DNA of 64,000 nucleotides from Kaistella montana (GTDB lineage: Bacteria; Bacteroidota; Bacteroidia; Flavobacteriales; Weeksellaceae): the NCBI RefSeq assembly GCF_024436175.1, contig NZ_JANFQP010000002.1:682001-746000 (forward strand). Reading direction: 5' to 3'. The translations under genes and the position numbers were made by a program. Below are positions 9,093-18,158 of this stretch, piece after piece. Position 1 is the first letter of the stretch. The number at the start of each line of letters is the position of its first letter. The notes below the pieces were generated by a model. It ran no database searches. It was not told the DNA's origin and saw nothing but the letters and a program-made list of their open reading frames with translations.

Positions 9093-9509
9093 CTAGCGAA
9101 CGTCGGTCTGGCTTAATCCGTTCATTTTCAATCCGTATTTCCACTGAACATACGCAAAAACCTGATAGAGTTTGTACTCGAACTTTAAACCATATTTTTC
9201 CTGAGGATTGTAATCGATCGACGATTCAATCACATTCCGGTATCTTCCGGAAAAGTAATAGGAATTCCACTCGGAGACCAAAAAAGTGTTTTTGTTCTTC
9301 AAATAACTTTCAGAATACATGTTCATCGGTTGAGCAATCGCATTCAGGAAATAATCGTATTGAGAATCCAAAACTTCAATATCCCATTCGCCATCTTCGT
9401 TTTTTTCTGGTTTGATGGTAGTATTTTCTTTATTGTCGGCAATTTTTTGTTGCGGAGAACAACTTACAGCCAACATTAATATCATTAAAAAAGAAACAAA
9501 ATTTTTCAT
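9093..9509 (-). CDS. Small lipoprotein, DUF6146-like
   Basis: A 138-residue predicted lipoprotein. The N-terminus MKNFVSFLMILMLAVSC gives a lipobox with the acylated Cys at about residue 17. The mature part contains VLDSQYDYFLNAIAQPMNMYSESYLKNKN, split here only by composition, and a SEWN motif followed by aromatic residues. I associate this pattern with DUF6146 proteins of Bacteroidota, whose function is unknown. It is convergent with the dismutase gene, with which it shares a terminator. The family name is from memory and only moderately sure; the lipoprotein call is sound. Confidence 0.72.
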   Translation of the reverse strand: MKNFVSFLMILMLAVSCSPQQKIADNKENTTIKPEKNEDGEWDIEVLDSQYDYFLNAIAQPMNMYSESYLKNKNTFLVSEWNSYYFSGRYRNVIESSIDYNPQEKYGLKFEYKLYQVFAYVQWKYGLKMNGLSQTDVR

Positions 9510-9541
9510 CGTATTATTTTGATATAAAGTTATGAAAAAAT

Positions 9542-9572
9542 AAAACCGAGCTTATAAAAGTCCGGTTTTTTT
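9542..9572 (-). terminator. Terminator after the secreted nuclease gene
   Basis: AAAACCG (9542-9548) pairs with CGGTTTT (9563-9569). On the minus strand the stem follows the nuclease stop codon by about 20 bp and has A/T runs on both sides. Confidence 0.65.
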
Positions 9573-9590
9573 TATTGATTTTTGGAAATC

Positions 9591-10793
9591 TTATTTTGCT
9601 GGTTTGTATTCTCTTTGAATTACAGAAACTGCAGGGAAGTGGTCGCTATAACCGCCTGTGAATCTGTCTCCATCCCAAGATCTTAAAGGATAACCTTTCC
9701 ATTGACCTTCGCTATTAACAAGGTAAGAAGGTGCGAAAATTTCTGCTTTGTAAACGCTGTAAGTTGGAGTTAATTTTTCGGTTGAATACAGGTTTTTAGA
9801 AACAATAATTTGGTCGAAAAGGTTTGGAGCATCACGATATGCTAAAGATGCAACACCAGCTTTATAGAGTTTGTACATTAAATTATAATAAGGACTGCTT
9901 TCAGAAAGTTGAGAAGGTTCTCCCACCGCACCGAAAATTTTGCGCAAACTTGGGCTTACCGGATCATCGTTGAAATCACCCATTGCGAATAATTTTCTAT
10001 CCGAATCTTCGGCAATTGTTTTATCCATTTCATCTTTCAAAATTTTTGCAGCTGCGGCACGTCGTGGCAAAGAAGCTGCTTCACCACCACTTCTCGATGG
10101 CCAGTGATTCATAAAAATCGCTACTTTTTCACCATCCAAAAGACCTTTTACCACCAAAACTCCTCTGGTATAGGTTCTTTTGCCTTCGTCATTATAAACT
10201 TTAATATCTTTTACGTAATGATCGGTAACTTGAAATCTGTTTTTTTGGTAAATGATGGCAACATCAATTCCTCTCGCATCGTAAGAATTGTGGTGTACAA
10301 TTCCGTAATTGCTTTTTGCTAATGCAGGTTGCGCAATGAGGTCTTGAATAACTTGTAGGTTTTCAACTTCAATTAATCCGACAATTACAGGGTTATCATT
10401 GGTGTATTGACGGCCAAGTTCTGAGATAACTTTGGCTTCGTTAGCCAGCTTTTGATTGTATTTTTTAGTGTCCCAATTTTTTGGGCTGTTTGCGGTGAAT
10501 TCATCCGCAAGAATTTGATGACGGATTACTTTTTTGCCAACTAATAATTCATCGCTCCATTCTCCTTTATATTCTTCGGTAGTTTCCAAATATTTTAAAG
10601 AATCAATAGGTACGCTTCTGTGAAAAGCAGGGTTTTTGAAGTCTTTGGTTCCATCGATGTAATCAGCAGAAGGAATTGTATCCCAAAGGTTTTCTACGTT
10701 TAGGAATGCTACTGTAGCTCTCTGTACCTGTCTTTGTTGGGCAAAAAACAACCCAAAACTCAAAACAGCGAATAAGATAAAATGTTTTTTCAT
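9591..10793 (-). CDS. Secreted endonuclease/exonuclease/phosphatase-family protein
   Basis: A 400-residue exported protein with a signal peptide (MKKHFILFAVLSFGLFFAQ) and a DNase I-like EEP fold. Family motifs seen in order are FLNVENLWDT (metal-binding Asn), GLIEVENLQV (metal-ligand Glu), MNHWPSRSGG, AMGDFNDDP (Asp/Asn pair) and YSDHFPAV (catalytic Asp-His). EEP enzymes cut phosphodiester bonds of DNA, RNA, phospholipids or inositol phosphates, and the sequence does not fix the substrate. It is divergent from a TonB-dependent receptor/DUF5689 pair, across a 238-bp spacer, which suggests coupling of extracellular cleavage and uptake. No type IX secretion C-terminal domain is visible, so it is probably periplasmic. 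Confidence 0.9.
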   Translation of the reverse strand: MKKHFILFAVLSFGLFFAQQRQVQRATVAFLNVENLWDTIPSADYIDGTKDFKNPAFHRSVPIDSLKYLETTEEYKGEWSDELLVGKKVIRHQILADEFTANSPKNWDTKKYNQKLANEAKVISELGRQYTNDNPVIVGLIEVENLQVIQDLIAQPALAKSNYGIVHHNSYDARGIDVAIIYQKNRFQVTDHYVKDIKVYNDEGKRTYTRGVLVVKGLLDGEKVAIFMNHWPSRSGGEAASLPRRAAAAKILKDEMDKTIAEDSDRKLFAMGDFNDDPVSPSLRKIFGAVGEPSQLSESSPYYNLMYKLYKAGVASLAYRDAPNLFDQIIVSKNLYSTEKLTPTYSVYKAEIFAPSYLVNSEGQWKGYPLRSWDGDRFTGGYSDHFPAVSVIQREYKPAK

Positions 10794-10974
10794 TTGAAAA
10801 TTTTAAGAGCGTAAAATTACTAATAATTTCTAATCAAAAAGCTTAAAAGTAAGACGAATGAAAAGAACGGCTATATAACAGTAACCTATTATTAATATAA
10901 GTATATTAGGAATTATTAACTGGAATTGTTGCGAATAAAGTGTTAAAAATGTTTAACTTAACAAAAATTAAGTT

Positions 10975-10982
10975 TAAATTTG
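10975..10982 (+). promoter_or_regulatory. Promoter of the TonB receptor/DUF5689 operon
   Basis: TAAATTTG at 10975-10982 matches the -7 consensus. A near-consensus TTTA at 10952-10955 is 19 bp upstream. The leader is about 49 nt. Confidence 0.5.
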
Positions 10983-11031
10983 TTGTCCCTTTTAAAAACT
11001 GTTATCAATAGGGAGAAATAAATAATTTGTT

Positions 11032-13755
11032 ATGATAAAAAAATTATCCTTAATCTCATTGTTTACTTTGTTGCCTGCATCTTTTTACTTCGCACAAACT
11101 ACAGTGTATGCGTATGTTAAAGATCAACAAGGAAAACCAGTAGAGAGTGCAGAGATTGATCTTGGACAATCTACTGAAAGCGTGAAAGCTGATAAAATTG
11201 GTTATTTTCAGTTTGTCGATTTGAAGCCGGGTCATTATTTGATTACTGTTTCAAAACAAAGTTTTGATCAGAAAATTATCGAATTTGATGTAACATCAAG
11301 TGAAAAGAGAAAAGATTTAGGGGTCGTTAGTTTAGTTCCGTCTACTTCTATGGGTGCAGGCGTAATGGTAATTGATGATTCTTCAAGTGATTCTGATGAA
11401 GGAGGATCTTCTATGCAACCTACAGTGGGCCTTTTGAGTGCTGGTAGAGATACTTTTCAGAATGTGAGCGCCTTCGAACTTGGAGCTTATTGGTTCAGAC
11501 CAAGAGGTGTTGAGAATCGTTATGAAGAAGTTTTATTCAATGGAGTATCGATGTCAAAAAACGATGATGGAAAGGTAGATTTCAGCAATTGGGGTGGACT
11601 AAATGATGTTACCAGATATCCTTTTGAATCAGTAGATAATATTACACCATCTGAATATGCATTCGGAAATTTAGGAGGAGTAGTTTATTATAATACAAGA
11701 GCATCCAGCTACAGAAAACAGACTTCTTTGGCTTATTCTTATACTAATAGAAGTTATTTCCATAGAGCAATGGCAACTTACTCTTCAGGTTTATCCAAAA
11801 ACGGTTGGGCATTTACATTCTCAGGAAGTAGAAGATGGGCAGATGAAGGAGTGATTGATGGAACTTATCAAGATTCTTACGCTTACTTCGGTGCAATTGA
11901 AAAACAATTCAGCAGCCGACATGCGATTAATTTTACCGCTTTTGGATCGCCAACTTACCGTGCAAGTAACTCTCCGAATACCCAAGAAACTTATGATTTA
12001 ATGGGTAAAGATTACAACTCTTATTGGGGATGGCAAGATGGCGAGAAAAGAAATTCCAGAATCAGAAAAGTATTTGAACCAATGTTCATGATTACTGATT
12101 ATTTGAAACTCGGAAAAACAAGTAACTGGAACAACACTCTTTCTTACCAATTTGGTAGAGACGGAAGAAGCAGATTAGATTGGTTCCATGCTGCTGATCC
12201 AAACCCAACTTACTACAGAAAATTGCCAGGATATGGTATTTTAACTGAAGACGAATTCAAGGCACAATCTCAAATTGACTGGGAAAGTTTGTACCAAGCC
12301 AACTATAATAACCGATACAATATGGACGGAACCGATCACGGTGCTGTTTATACTATTGTAGATGATGTGAATAAGGATAAAACCATCAACTTCGTTTCCC
12401 ACTTTGATACTAAACTCCAAGAGAACTGGAAATTGAACTTGAACTTCGGCTATCAAAACTTGAAATCAGATAATTTCAGAGAGGTTAAAGATCTTTTAGG
12501 AGCATCTTATGCCAATAATTTGAATGCTTTCGGAAGCGATCAGCCTTATGATTTAGATAATTCTACTACCCAAGTTGGTGTAGGGGATAGAACCCAGTAT
12601 TCTTACGATTTATTGAGAAATCAATATTCATTCAACGCATCCACTGAAATCGATTTTGCTAAATGGAATGTAACTGCTTCTGTATTTACTTCTTATGCGG
12701 AATCTCAGAGAGATGGTAAATTCAGACACCATAATTTTGCAGACAGCAAAGGGAAAAGCGAGGTATTCAACGCTTTAGATGCAGGAATTAAAGGAAGAGT
12801 GTTGTATAAAATTAACGGTAAAAACTTTATCGTTTACAATGGCGCATTCTTCAGCTTAGCACCTACTTTGAATGAAATTTTCATAAGTCCGCGTGTAACT
12901 AACATGATTACTCCGAATGTAGAAAACCAAATAATTAATTCGAATGATTTAAGCTACGTTATCAGAGGTCAAGTTCTTAAATTAAGATTAAGTGGTTACT
13001 ATACCACCATTAATAATGCTACTGAAATTTCAAGATATTATGCGGATATCACCAGTGGTTCAGGAGATGGCGGAAATGCATTAATTGCAGAAGTTTTATC
13101 AGGAATCAACAAAACTTACAAAGGGTTAGAATTAGGAGCAGAAATAAAAATCACCCCAACTCTTAGTGCAACCGCAGTAGGAAGTTATGGTGATTACAGA
13201 ATCTCCAACAATCCTAATGTAAAAACATTTGATGATGATTACGGTGTAAGAGATTGGGGAACCGCAAAATTGAAAGATTATAAAATTGCAGGAACTCCAC
13301 AAAAAGCCTACTCATTTGGGTTGAGATATAATTCAACAAAATTCTGGTGGATCGGCGCTACCGCAAACTATCTGCAAGACCAATATTTAGATTTCTCTGC
13401 ATTGAATAAAACAGAAGTAATGTACACCGACCCTGCTACAGGCGATAATTATGCAGGTGCCACTCCGGAAGCTATTGCTCAAATTACAGCACAAAAGAAG
13501 TTTGACGATCAGTTCATGTTAAATGCCAATGCTGGAAAATCTTTCTTAATGGGCAAATACAGAATGGGAATCAGCCTAAGTGTAAATAATATTTTAAACA
13601 ATAGAAATTATGTAACCGGTGGATTCGAGCAGGGAAGAGCTGTAAACTTCCCGGAAGCGTTCGCAGATGCACAAAGAGACAAGCCATGGTTTGGACCAAA
13701 ATTATGGTACGACAGAGGAACTACTTACTTTGCTAACGTTTATTTAAGATTCTAA
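11032..13755 (+). CDS. TonB-dependent outer membrane receptor with carboxypeptidase-regulatory-like N-domain
   Basis: A 907-residue outer membrane receptor. It has a signal peptide (about residues 1-21), a CarboxypepD_reg-like beta-sandwich (about 22-105), a Ser/Asp-rich linker (DDSSSDSDEGGSS) and a plug domain (about 130-235). A long beta-barrel follows, ending in an aromatic C-terminal residue (NVYLRF). It should import a large substrate with energy from TonB-ExbBD. It lies 17 bp ahead of a DUF5689 surface lipoprotein, in a SusC/SusD-like arrangement though neither is a classical Sus protein. It is divergent from a secreted EEP nuclease. The substrate is unknown; nucleic acid fragments or phosphorylated compounds are my inference from context. 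Confidence 0.93.
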   Translation: MIKKLSLISLFTLLPASFYFAQTTVYAYVKDQQGKPVESAEIDLGQSTESVKADKIGYFQFVDLKPGHYLITVSKQSFDQKIIEFDVTSSEKRKDLGVVSLVPSTSMGAGVMVIDDSSSDSDEGGSSMQPTVGLLSAGRDTFQNVSAFELGAYWFRPRGVENRYEEVLFNGVSMSKNDDGKVDFSNWGGLNDVTRYPFESVDNITPSEYAFGNLGGVVYYNTRASSYRKQTSLAYSYTNRSYFHRAMATYSSGLSKNGWAFTFSGSRRWADEGVIDGTYQDSYAYFGAIEKQFSSRHAINFTAFGSPTYRASNSPNTQETYDLMGKDYNSYWGWQDGEKRNSRIRKVFEPMFMITDYLKLGKTSNWNNTLSYQFGRDGRSRLDWFHAADPNPTYYRKLPGYGILTEDEFKAQSQIDWESLYQANYNNRYNMDGTDHGAVYTIVDDVNKDKTINFVSHFDTKLQENWKLNLNFGYQNLKSDNFREVKDLLGASYANNLNAFGSDQPYDLDNSTTQVGVGDRTQYSYDLLRNQYSFNASTEIDFAKWNVTASVFTSYAESQRDGKFRHHNFADSKGKSEVFNALDAGIKGRVLYKINGKNFIVYNGAFFSLAPTLNEIFISPRVTNMITPNVENQIINSNDLSYVIRGQVLKLRLSGYYTTINNATEISRYYADITSGSGDGGNALIAEVLSGINKTYKGLELGAEIKITPTLSATAVGSYGDYRISNNPNVKTFDDDYGVRDWGTAKLKDYKIAGTPQKAYSFGLRYNSTKFWWIGATANYLQDQYLDFSALNKTEVMYTDPATGDNYAGATPEAIAQITAQKKFDDQFMLNANAGKSFLMGKYRMGISLSVNNILNNRNYVTGGFEQGRAVNFPEAFADAQRDKPWFGPKLWYDRGTTYFANVYLRF

Positions 13756-13772
13756 TTATTAATAATATCCAA

Positions 13773-15848
13773 ATGAAAAAATACAATTCATATTTCAAAA
13801 TTTTATTCATCGCCTTCGCTTCGCTTCTGGTTACAGGTTGCGTACACGATGATAAATATGATGATCCGAATTTAGATAATTACCAATGTAAGGATCTTAC
13901 GGCGACGATGACCATTACTGAGGTAAAAGCTTTGCATACTAATAAAAGATATGTTTTTCCAGATAACTCTACCGCAGTGATGGAAGGGTATGTTTCTTCC
14001 ACAGATGAAAGCGGGAATATCTATAAAACCATCTATATTCAGGATGATCCGACAAACCCTACTGAAGGGTTTACCATCAGTGTAGATGCAGTAAGTACTT
14101 ATACCAAATATCCTCAAGGTTCCAAAATTTATATTGAATTGAAAGGGCTTGCATTGGGAACTTACGGTGGATTGGTACAATTAGGAATTGAAGATGAGAA
14201 AGCAATTGCAACAGGGACTGATGCGGTTTCAAGAATCCCTGAAAAAGCAGTTCCGCTTCATATTTTCAGATCTTGTACGATAAGAAAAGAGATTGTTCCG
14301 AAAGTAATGACATTAACACAAATGACTGCTAATAATAAACTCTTAGGAGCTCTTGTTCAAGTAAATGATGCTGAATTTGACCAAAAAGTGCTTTGCTCTA
14401 CTTTCGCTCCGGATGGTTATACGGTTGATCGACAAATCAACGACCCTACCATGTCGGCTACCACTAGAGTGGTAAGAAACAGTGGTTTTGCTTCATTCGC
14501 AAACCAAACTTTACCAGCAGGGAAAGGTAAATTCATTGGAATTTTCACTAAGTACAATTCGACTTATCAAATGTACATCAACAAGGTGAGTGATTTGGCT
14601 GATATGACTCATTTCCCAAGAAAAGATGGTTTAACTGCTGATCCTTGTGGATTTGATCCTGCAAGTGCTGCTCAAAAAACAGTAGCTGAAGTGAAGCAAA
14701 TGTACATCAGCGGAAACTTTACCCAAATTACTCAGGATGCTTACCTTAAAGCTAAAGTAATGGCAAACGATGAAACGGGTAACCTTTACAAATATGTTTA
14801 TGTTGAAGATGCAACCGGAGGAATCCGTGTAAATATCAATAAATTAAACCTTTATCAGGATTCAAGATTCAAAGTTGGTAAAAACATAATCATTAAATTA
14901 AAAGATCTATATATCGGCAAATCGGGTGGAGAATTCCAATTAGGAGTACCATTCAACGGAAATATTGGTCAGGTTGAAGAAGTAAATGTTTATAAATATT
15001 TCTTCGATTCTAAGGAAAGTGTTACGAGTGTTACAGCAACTGAAAAAACCATTCCTCAGCTTTCCTTCGAAGATGTTGGAAGATGGATTAAAATCAAAAA
15101 TGTACAATTTGTAGAAAGTGATCTTGGTGAGCCTTATGCAGCCGGAACAACTACTAACAGAACTTTGAAAGACTGTTCAGGTAACCAAGTGATCCTTAGA
15201 ACCAGCAATTTTGCCACCTTTGCAAACAATACAATAGATGCCGGACAAGGTGATATTTATGCGGTATTGAGCTATTTCAACGGAACTTATCAGCTTTGGA
15301 TTCCTTCTCAAGCAAATGCAGATTTCGATAACGAAAGATGTGATGGAGCAGTAGCTCCGAAGATTTTGTTCTCCGAAGAATTTGGAACTTCTTTAGATAC
15401 CACCAACTGGACTGCAGTAAGTGTGACCGGTGCACAAGCTTGGACAACCTCCAACCAGGGTACAGGAACCAACTATTATGCAGTAATGAACGGCTATGCT
15501 AACAGTACCAATAATGCAAATGAAGATTGGTTAGTGTCAAAAGAAATCGACATGAACGGTTATTCACAAATCAATCTTACTTTTGACACAGATGTAAGAT
15601 ACAACGGAACAGCATTGAAAGCATTCGTAACTGATAACTACACAGGAAATCCAGCTACAACGACATGGACTGAACTTTCTGCAATCTGGGATACCAATTC
15701 TGGTGCTTTTGGATTCGTGAATTCAGGAAATGTAAGCCTTAATGGTTTTGCCGGTAAAAAAGTGAGAATCGCATTCAAATATGTTTCTACTACATCAGCA
15801 GCAAACACTTGGGAAGTCGATAACATTAAAATTAAAGCGAAGCCTTAA
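13773..15848 (+). CDS. Surface lipoprotein with two DUF5689 domains and a C-terminal jelly-roll-type module
   Basis: A 691-residue lipoprotein with its acylated Cys at residue 23 (LLVTGC). The acidic VHDDKYDD after the Cys resembles the export tag of surface lipoproteins in Bacteroidota. Two homologous regions follow (about residues 40-285 and 297-515). Each begins with an ITEVKALH/VAEVKQMY motif, then a GYVSSTDESGN / AKVMANDETGN turn and a YKTIYIQD / YKYVYVED strand. They also share a matching SGFASFANQTLPAGKG / SNFATFANNTIDAGQG segment. DUF5689 regions resemble OB-fold nucleic-acid-binding modules, which is recollection, not proof. Residues 528-691 look like a choice-of-anchor-J or carbohydrate-binding-type beta-sandwich (SEEFG ... 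WEVDNIKIKA). It is co-transcribed with the TonB receptor. Confidence 0.88.
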   Translation: MKKYNSYFKILFIAFASLLVTGCVHDDKYDDPNLDNYQCKDLTATMTITEVKALHTNKRYVFPDNSTAVMEGYVSSTDESGNIYKTIYIQDDPTNPTEGFTISVDAVSTYTKYPQGSKIYIELKGLALGTYGGLVQLGIEDEKAIATGTDAVSRIPEKAVPLHIFRSCTIRKEIVPKVMTLTQMTANNKLLGALVQVNDAEFDQKVLCSTFAPDGYTVDRQINDPTMSATTRVVRNSGFASFANQTLPAGKGKFIGIFTKYNSTYQMYINKVSDLADMTHFPRKDGLTADPCGFDPASAAQKTVAEVKQMYISGNFTQITQDAYLKAKVMANDETGNLYKYVYVEDATGGIRVNINKLNLYQDSRFKVGKNIIIKLKDLYIGKSGGEFQLGVPFNGNIGQVEEVNVYKYFFDSKESVTSVTATEKTIPQLSFEDVGRWIKIKNVQFVESDLGEPYAAGTTTNRTLKDCSGNQVILRTSNFATFANNTIDAGQGDIYAVLSYFNGTYQLWIPSQANADFDNERCDGAVAPKILFSEEFGTSLDTTNWTAVSVTGAQAWTTSNQGTGTNYYAVMNGYANSTNNANEDWLVSKEIDMNGYSQINLTFDTDVRYNGTALKAFVTDNYTGNPATTTWTELSAIWDTNSGAFGFVNSGNVSLNGFAGKKVRIAFKYVSTTSAANTWEVDNIKIKAKP

Positions 15849-15874
15849 GTTTTTAATCTCATCACCTAAAATAT

Positions 15875-15905
15875 AAAGCAGTCTCAATTCGAGGCTGCTT
15901 TTTTA
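15875..15905 (+). terminator. Terminator of the TonB receptor/DUF5689 operon
   Basis: An 11-bp stem (15875-15885 with 15891-15901, one G-T pair) has a 5-nt loop and is followed by Ts. It lies 27 bp after the stop codon. Confidence 0.88.
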
Positions 15906-16122
15906 ATGAATGAATGTCAAAAACAAGTGTAGTAAAACCTCTTAATTCTAAGGAATATCATCCGGATTTTTCTAGTATTGACAAGACATGAATTCTACGA
16001 TTGATTAAAGTATTATAGCCACATGAAAGGGATTTATAAGCTGACTAATTATGCCGTTTTTTTCTTATATAAAAGCTTTAAAGCAACAAATGATAATGGA
16101 ATAACTGCGATAAAAAGCATAA

Positions 16123-16150
16123 AAAAGACCGCAATTTCTTGCAGTCTTTT
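16123..16150 (-). terminator. Terminator after the DUF6702 gene
   Basis: AAAAGACcGCAA (16123-16134) pairs with TTGCaGTCTTTT (16139-16150) with one C/A mismatch and a 4-nt loop. On the minus strand it is followed by a T-run. Confidence 0.8.
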
Positions 16151-16168
16151 CAGTTGATCTTATTTCTT

Positions 16169-16639
16169 TTAAAAATTTACTTCATTTACCTCTCTTCCTC
16201 GCTGGAAATTCATTGTTTTTTGATTTCCTTTGTATGCGATGTTTACTAAATTAAACTGTTTCGGAAAAGTACTGAGCAAAATGGTGTTTTTAATTTTCAT
16301 TGAATTAATTTCGGATACTCCGCCGGTTTCAAAATAAACCCAGACAGACTCTCCGTTGACCTGGCTCCCCGTGAAAGTAAGTGTTTTAGGACTTCCATTG
16401 ATATACAAATCGAAATTATTGTTCACATACTTTTTAACTTCCGCCTCAAAACTAGCTGTATTTGGATTGATTTTAATAGCGTCTGATATATGCTGAGTAT
16501 TCATTTTTGTTGTAAACTTCAAGGTCTTGCTTCCTTCCACATAATCTACTTTTGTCATTGATGAATAAAAGTCTGCTGCAGAGAAACTCATCAGCATCAT
16601 CAAAACAAAAATTACTGTAATATGTAAAAACTTTTTCAT
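16169..16639 (-). CDS. DUF6702 family secreted protein
   Basis: A 156-residue exported protein with an N-terminal signal segment (MKKFLHITVIFVLMMLMSFSA). The mature part is a beta-rich domain, with the FYSSMTKVDYVEGSKTLKF opening and the FNLVNIAYKGNQKTMNF closing strand I associate with DUF6702. Related proteins sit near the zinc peptidase or transport genes of flavobacteria, but none has a known function. It starts 40 bp after the LOG-family gene. A TATATTTG box on the minus strand at 16672-16665 could give it a promoter of its own. It could therefore be the last gene of the cell-wall recycling operon or independent. Confidence 0.75.
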   Translation of the reverse strand: MKKFLHITVIFVLMMLMSFSAADFYSSMTKVDYVEGSKTLKFTTKMNTQHISDAIKINPNTASFEAEVKKYVNNNFDLYINGSPKTLTFTGSQVNGESVWVYFETGGVSEINSMKIKNTILLSTFPKQFNLVNIAYKGNQKTMNFQRGREVNEVNF

Positions 16640-16679
16640 TATTTATCGTGTAAAATTAATGTTTCAAATATAATGCCAA

Positions 16680-17438
16680 TTAGAAGTTTACGTTCACAGT
16701 ATATTTATCATAGAACGCTTTAATGTGTGCTACCGCATCTTCGGCAGTGTCTACTACTCGGTAAAGACTTAGGTCTTGCTCAGAAATCAATCCGTTTTCT
16801 AAAAGCGTATTCTGGAACCATTCCAACAAACCGCCCCAAAACTTAGAGCCTACCAAAACGATAGGGAATTTGCCGATTTTATTGGTTTGGATTAAGGTTA
16901 TTGCTTCCGTCAGTTCATCTAGTGTTCCAAATCCGCCTGGCATTACGATGAATCCTTGAGAATATTTCACAAACATCACTTTTCGGACAAAGAAATAATC
17001 AAAATCCATGCTGAATCCTTTATCGATATATGGATTGAAATGCTGTTCAAAAGGAAGTTCTATATTGAGACCAATTGATTTTCCGCCGCCGTTTCTAGCT
17101 CCTTTATTCCCAGCTTCCATGATTCCCGGTCCACCACCGGTAATCACACCGAAACCAATTTCGGTTATTTTTTCGGCGATATCTACCGCCATTTGGTAAT
17201 ATTCGTTTTCTGGAGCAAGCCTCGCTGAACCGAAAATTGAAACACAAGGTCCTATTTTTGCCAGTTTTTCGTAACCATCCACAAATTCAGCCATGATTTT
17301 GAAAACCATCCAACTGTCTTTGGTGATTGTTTCGTCCCAGGTTTTTTCTGTGAAAGATCGTTTTATTTTCTGATCGATTTCCTGTTCATTTCCTGCGTTA
17401 GCTCTGGTGGTTCCTTTGCCTCTTTGTATTTTGCTCAT
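16680..17438 (-). CDS. LOG-family (TIGR00730) nucleotide 5'-monophosphate phosphoribohydrolase-like protein
   Basis: A 252-residue Rossmann-fold cytoplasmic protein. Both LOG-family signatures are present: GGGPGIMEA at residues 101-109 and PGGFGTLDE at 167-175. Members release a base from a nucleoside monophosphate. Plant and some bacterial enzymes act on cytokinin nucleotides, while others act more generally in nucleotide turnover (compare PpnN). Which activity applies here cannot be told from sequence. The N-terminal 35 residues are basic and probably disordered. It is the fourth gene of the minus-strand operon, starting 5 bp after the nucleotidyltransferase stop codon. Confidence 0.9.
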   Translation of the reverse strand: MSKIQRGKGTTRANAGNEQEIDQKIKRSFTEKTWDETITKDSWMVFKIMAEFVDGYEKLAKIGPCVSIFGSARLAPENEYYQMAVDIAEKITEIGFGVITGGGPGIMEAGNKGARNGGGKSIGLNIELPFEQHFNPYIDKGFSMDFDYFFVRKVMFVKYSQGFIVMPGGFGTLDELTEAITLIQTNKIGKFPIVLVGSKFWGGLLEWFQNTLLENGLISEQDLSLYRVVDTAEDAVAHIKAFYDKYTVNVNF

Positions 17439-17443
17439 GCGAT

Positions 17444-18157
17444 TTATTTAAAAATTTTTTCGGCTTCCAAAACCGATTCTGGTCTTCCGACATCGATTAA
17501 AATTCCCTGATGTTCATAGCCATGGATTTGTTCTGAATGCATCAAATCCAAATATTCTTCCATAATCGAAAACTTTCCCGTTCTTTTTATTTTATTAAAT
17601 ATTTCAGGATTTATGCAGTGTATTCCACTGAAAGCGAGTGGTTTAAAACCTTTGTTGAATTCTGCCAAACGTTGTTCTCCCGTTTCTACATTCAGCCAAC
17701 CGCGGAGAATCATTTCCGGATTGAACAATAGTTTTCTGGAGCTTTTTCGATCTGAAACCGCTAATGTAGCAAAATCTTTCTTTTCCTGATGGTATTTTAC
17801 GAATTCCACAACATTCAAATCCGTTAAAATATCTGCATTCATGATTAAGAAATCTTCCTGAAAATCAAGAAACCTTCTTGCAAATACTAGGCCGCCTCCG
17901 GTTTCTAGCAACTCACCTCGTTCATCAGAAATTTCAATTTTCGCTCCGAAATTGTCGTTTTTTTTCAAGAAATCAACAATTTGATCTCCAAAATGGTGAA
18001 TATTGATTACAAAATCATTGATACCGAAACTTTGTAAAAACCGGATGTTTCTTTCGAGCAAAGGAACGTCGTTTACTGTCGCCAATGCTTTCGGGTGATG
18101 ATCTGTAAATGGTTTCAGCCTTGTACCTTTTCCGGCAGCGAAAATGAGTGCCTTCAT
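17444..18157 (-). CDS. MurU-like sugar-1-phosphate nucleotidyltransferase
   Basis: A 237-residue nucleotidyltransferase with the N-terminal signature LIFAAGKGTRLKPFTDHHPKAL, of which the GKGTRLKP portion is the nucleotide-binding loop. Further features are the metal-binding Asp of LIMNADILTD, and ETGGG. Size and motifs fit MurU-type enzymes that turn MurNAc-1-phosphate into UDP-MurNAc, bypassing de novo synthesis. The adjacent AmgK-like kinase supports this. GDP-mannose or glucose-1-phosphate enzymes are the alternative. It starts 1 bp after the RapZ-C gene stop, so translation is probably coupled. Confidence 0.88.
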   Translation of the reverse strand: MKALIFAAGKGTRLKPFTDHHPKALATVNDVPLLERNIRFLQSFGINDFVINIHHFGDQIVDFLKKNDNFGAKIEISDERGELLETGGGLVFARRFLDFQEDFLIMNADILTDLNVVEFVKYHQEKKDFATLAVSDRKSSRKLLFNPEMILRGWLNVETGEQRLAEFNKGFKPLAFSGIHCINPEIFNKIKRTGKFSIMEEYLDLMHSEQIHGYEHQGILIDVGRPESVLEAEKIFK

Positions 18158-18158
18158 T

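Larger units (their letters stand above)
15849..16168. other. 320-bp convergent intergenic region
   Basis: It holds the terminator of the DUF5689 operon at its left end and that of the DUF6702 gene at its right end. Between them is AT-rich sequence in which I find no convincing gene. Confidence 0.7.

Noticed and set aside
16049-16120. 23-codon minus-strand frame coding for a hydrophobic peptide
   Set aside because: Its start codon lies in the T-run of the DUF6702 gene terminator, and it has no promoter of its own.
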